DNA from: Pseudomonas sp. Teo4 | GTDB taxonomy: Bacteria; Pseudomonadota; Gammaproteobacteria; Pseudomonadales; Pseudomonadaceae | NCBI RefSeq assembly: GCF_034387475.1 | Contig: NZ_JAXCIL010000001.1 | Location: forward strand, 2,294,001-2,358,000 | Length of the DNA: 64,000 nucleotides | Direction of reading: 5' to 3' | Part shown: positions 61,776-64,000 of the stretch, in pieces | Numbering within the stretch: the stretch's first letter is position 1 | Layout of the letters: every line of letters starts with the position of its first letter | Position numbers and translations under genes: made by a program | Notes under the pieces: generated by a model | Database searches by the model: none | What the model was told of the DNA's origin: nothing | The model's input: the letters and a program-made list of their open reading frames with translations, nothing else

Positions 61776-62219
61776 ATGACAACGCTGGACTTCGAACGGG
61801 CCGCGCAACTGGCCGCCAACACCCTACGCCACGCCCGCGCCCTGGGCGTGCGGCCGTTGGCGGCCGCGGTACTCGACAGCGCGGGCAACCCACTGGCGAT
61901 CCTGCGTGACGAGCAGGCCAGCTTCCTGCGCCCGCAAATCGCCACCGGCAAGGCACGCGGCTGCCTGGGCATGGGCTTCGGCGGCCGCGAACTGGCCCGC
62001 CGCGCCCAGGCGATGCCCGCATTCTTCGACGCCATCAACAGCCTCACAGGTGGCGAAGTGATCCCGGTGCCCGGCGGTATTCTGCTGCGCGATGCCGAGG
62101 GCCGCGTGCTGGGTGCCATCGGCGTCAGTGGCGATACCTCGGACAACGACGAACGCTGTGCCCTGCTGGCCATCGAAGCGCTCGGCCTGATCGGCGATAC
62201 CGGCGACCTTCAGCCCTGA
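61776..62219 (+). CDS. GlcG/HbpS-family protein
   Basis: 147 residues from the ATG at 61776, nine bases after GGAG; a GTG at 61770 overlapping the previous stop is an alternative. Typical heme-degradation/GlcG fold: AVLDSAGNPLAILRDEQASF, ATGKARGCLGMGFG, VIPVPGGILLRDAEGRVLGA, IGVSGDTSDNDERCA. These small proteins accompany many catabolic operons (glycolate, propanediol, aromatic) with unknown function. Last gene of the plus-strand series, translationally close to the amidohydrolase. Confidence 0.85.
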   Translation: MTTLDFERAAQLAANTLRHARALGVRPLAAAVLDSAGNPLAILRDEQASFLRPQIATGKARGCLGMGFGGRELARRAQAMPAFFDAINSLTGGEVIPVPGGILLRDAEGRVLGAIGVSGDTSDNDERCALLAIEALGLIGDTGDLQP

Positions 62220-62257
62220 TCCAGACGTCGATAGCGCCTGCCTCGGTGTTGGCAGCC

Positions 62258-63424
62258 TCAGGCCGCCTCTGCACACTGAGCCTGGCGCACGACGGCCGCC
62301 AACCGCTTGAGGCCTTCATCCAGTTTTTCGGGTTCGACGTGGCTGAAATTCAACCGCAGATGCCCCAGGTGCTTGTCGGGCTCGGGGAAAAATGGCTCTC
62401 CCGGCATGAAGGCGACATCGACCGCCAGTGCTGACTCAAGCAATGTGCGGGTGTCCAGCGGACGCTTGAGCGTCAGCCAGAAGAACAACCCGCCCTCGGG
62501 CACTTTCCAATCCGCCAGGTCGCAAAAGTGCGTTTCCAGTGCAACCTGAAACGCATCCCGACGGCGCCGGTAGTAGTCGCGCAGCGCTTCCAAATGGCGC
62601 TCCAGCTTTTCCGTACCCAGCCACTGCAACGCCTGCCACTGGCTCACCCGGTTGGTGTGCAAATCGGCCGACTGCTTGAGCCGCAGCAAGTGCGGGAACA
62701 AGTCCGGGCTGGCGATCAGGTAGCCCACCCGCAGCCCTGGAAGCAAGGTTTTCGACAACGTGCCGGTGTAGATCCAGCTGGCCTTGCGCAGGTGGCTGAC
62801 CAGAGGCTTTGCGGTGCCGCCGTCAAAGGTCAGTTCGCGATATGGCTCGTCTTCGATCAGCGTCACGCCGAACTCATCCAGCAATGCAGCGACCGCAGCT
62901 CGCTTGGCTTCGCTGTAGCGCAGCCCCGAGGGGTTCTGGAAGGTCGGAATCAAATAGATGAATGCTGGACGATGCTGCTCCAGACGGCTGCGCAACGAAG
63001 CGAGGTCTGGGCCATCCGCGGCCATTTGTACGGGGAGGCAATCGGCGCCGAAGAACTGAAACGTTTGCAGGGCTGCCAGATACGTTGGCGCCTCCAGCAA
63101 CACCTCAGTGCCCTGGTCGATGTAAAGCTTCGCCGCGAGGTCAAGGGCCTGCTGAGAACCGCTGAGGACCAGAACCTGATTGGCCTGGCACTCGATACCC
63201 AGTGCACGGGCCTCGGCGGCCAATGCCTCACGCAGGGCGGGTTCACCTTCGCTCATGCCGTACTGCCCCATCGCCACGGGCATATCGGCCCACTCGACAG
63301 TCGGCAACATCGCTTCGGCAGGCAGCCCGCCAGCGAACGACATCACGCCTGGCTTCTGCGCCGCAGCCAGGATTTCACGAATCAGGGAGCTTTTAAGACG
63401 CGAGACACGTTCGGAGAAAGCCAT
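62258..63424 (-). CDS. PLP-dependent aminotransferase, class I/II (2-aminoadipate transaminase-like)
   Basis: 388 residues. SFAGGLPAEAMLP at the start, LVLSGSQQALDLAAKLYIDQ, IYLIPTFQNPSGL, LIEDEPYRELTF and the Schiff-base lysine in YTGTLSKTLLPGLRVGYL (about Lys232). The layout matches the LysN/MocR-partner group that transaminates 2-aminoadipate or branched and aromatic amino acids. Lacks a DNA-binding domain. Divergent from a MarR regulator, with matching GTCAA-N5-TTGAC operators between. Confidence 0.88.
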   Translation of the reverse strand: MAFSERVSRLKSSLIREILAAAQKPGVMSFAGGLPAEAMLPTVEWADMPVAMGQYGMSEGEPALREALAAEARALGIECQANQVLVLSGSQQALDLAAKLYIDQGTEVLLEAPTYLAALQTFQFFGADCLPVQMAADGPDLASLRSRLEQHRPAFIYLIPTFQNPSGLRYSEAKRAAVAALLDEFGVTLIEDEPYRELTFDGGTAKPLVSHLRKASWIYTGTLSKTLLPGLRVGYLIASPDLFPHLLRLKQSADLHTNRVSQWQALQWLGTEKLERHLEALRDYYRRRRDAFQVALETHFCDLADWKVPEGGLFFWLTLKRPLDTRTLLESALAVDVAFMPGEPFFPEPDKHLGHLRLNFSHVEPEKLDEGLKRLAAVVRQAQCAEAA

Positions 63425-63457
63425 GGGATCACCGGTAGCGAAGCGTGGGAGAAATAA

Positions 63458-63472
63458 GTCAAACTGCTTGAC
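63458..63472. promoter_or_regulatory. MarR operator 1, GTCAA-N5-TTGAC
   Basis: GTCAA (63458-63462), ACTGC, TTGAC (63468-63472), in the divergent region 34 bp before the aminotransferase start. The same dyad recurs 42 bp downstream. Confidence 0.6.
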
Positions 63473-63499
63473 CGAAATTACGACGCCCCTGGCGGATAT

Positions 63500-63514
63500 G
63501 TCAACATGATTGAC
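63500..63514. promoter_or_regulatory. MarR operator 2, GTCAA-N5-TTGAC, over the marR start codon
   Basis: GTCAA (63500-63504), CATGA, TTGAC (63510-63514). It contains the ATG of the MarR gene. Exactly 42 bp (four helical turns) from operator 1, so two dimers would bind on the same face. Confidence 0.6.
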
Positions 63515-63958
63515 CTAAAAAACTGCAGCACCCAGCAACAGGCCATGGAGGCATTTTTCTTTGGTTACCAGGCGTTCACTGCCAAGGCAGACGCGATTCT
63601 GGAACGCAGAGGCTTGAGCCGGGTGCATCAACGCATCGTGTTTTTCATCGCCCGCTATCCAGGCCTCAGCGTCAAGGAACTGCTGACATTGCTCGGGGTG
63701 AGCAAACAGGCGCTGAACATTCCGCTGCGTCAATTGATGGAAATGCGCCTTGTCGACAGCGCTGCATCGCCGAACGACAAGCGCATGCGCCTGCTTGAGC
63801 TGACCGATGATGGCGCTAATCTGGAGCAGACGTTGCGGCGTGAGCAGGTGAAGTTGCTGGAGCGAGCGTTCGCAGAAGCCGGAGAGACCGCCGTGAACGG
63901 CTGGTTGGCGGTCAATCAGGCATTGGGGAAAAACCAAGGGCTGAACGAAGAGCTCTGA
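63506..63958 (+). CDS. MarR-family transcriptional regulator
   Basis: 150 residues. Winged helix-turn-helix in the middle (about 50-110): VHQRIVFFIARYPGLSVKEL, LLGVSKQALNIPLRQLMEM, wing SPNDKRMRLLELTDDG. N- and C-terminal helices form the dimer interface. Divergent from the aminotransferase gene, with two dyads between; one covers its own start, so autorepression is likely. Confidence 0.9.
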   Translation: MIDLKNCSTQQQAMEAFFFGYQAFTAKADAILERRGLSRVHQRIVFFIARYPGLSVKELLTLLGVSKQALNIPLRQLMEMRLVDSAASPNDKRMRLLELTDDGANLEQTLRREQVKLLERAFAEAGETAVNGWLAVNQALGKNQGLNEEL

Positions 63959-63977
63959 CAGGCAAGATCAAATCCAG

Positions 63978-64000
63978 GGAGCGCCAGCGACCGGCGCTCC
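63978..64000 (+). terminator. Hairpin after the MarR gene at the window edge
   Basis: GGAGCGCC (63978-63985), a 7-base loop, GGCGCTCC (63993-64000): an 8-bp stem 20 bp after the MarR stop. Any T-tract lies outside the window. Confidence 0.55.

Overview
The window looks like a chromosomal segment of a Pseudomonas putida-group bacterium. The evidence is the paired REP elements of the P. putida type (CGCGGGTAAACCCGCTCCCACAGG-like, at about 4955-5042 and 11305-11372), high-GC coding with Pseudomonas-style ribosome binding sites, and typical Pseudomonas gene sets: gamma-glutamyl-polyamine catabolism, ECF-sigma/FecR/TonB receptor signalling, LigD/Ku end joining and many LysR-controlled catabolic units. 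I see no rRNA, tRNA, CRISPR array, prophage or complete insertion sequence. The only transposon trace is an IS3-type end fused to a decayed transporter gene (about 4643-4951).

Layout. (1) 1-4640: a polyamine catabolic cluster on the minus strand (PuuR-like regulator, PuuA-like ligase, PuuD-like hydrolase, SpuC-like transaminase), followed by the start of a second, paralogous regulator that runs off the window. (2) 4643-5204: decay zone with transporter fragment, IS end and REP elements. (3) 5205-12220: small membrane protein, MHS-type transporter, C45-type acyltransferase and a LysR regulator facing a secreted amidohydrolase and a TorF-like porin. (4) 12454-18774: formaldehyde-oxidation operon (frmA, VOC protein, DUF3422 protein, fghA, NDH-2-like flavoprotein) with a divergent LysR regulator. 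(5) 19352-28901: redox enzymes (SDR, AKR, carboxymuconolactone-decarboxylase-like) around a LysR gene, then an EmrAB-like efflux operon facing a winged-helix/TPR regulator. (6) 28940-38912: a stress-type block with a heme-oxygenase-like diiron protein, methyltransferase and carboxylate-amine ligase on one strand; ybhP/clsB/ybhN-like genes and ligD on the other; ku convergent to ligD. (7) 39203-43162: FecI-like sigma factor, FecR and a TonB receptor with an STN domain. (8) 43228-62219: a catabolic regulon of 17 genes, described below. (9) 62258-63958: a PLP aminotransferase divergent from a MarR regulator, with two matching operators.

The most interesting part is region 8. A LysR regulator (58086) sits between a minus-strand series (VOC-type extradiol dioxygenase, Rieske ferredoxin, FAD aromatic monooxygenase, DUF1302 outer-membrane protein, DUF1329 protein, YCF48-like protein, RND exporter, MFS transporter, SDR, cupin, FAH-family hydrolase, DenD-like dehydrogenase, metal-dependent cyclase) and a plus-strand series (alpha/beta C-C hydrolase resembling the nicotine-pathway DHPON hydrolase, amidohydrolase, GlcG/HbpS protein). 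The dioxygenase-ferredoxin-monooxygenase order and divergent LysR gene match what I recall of the Herbaspirillum fde (naringenin) cluster. I infer degradation of a hydrophobic polyphenol such as a flavonoid. Three promoters of this regulon carry the same composite element: the palindrome ATCGCG-N3-CGCGAT followed at a fixed distance by ATTGG, always oriented toward the downstream gene.
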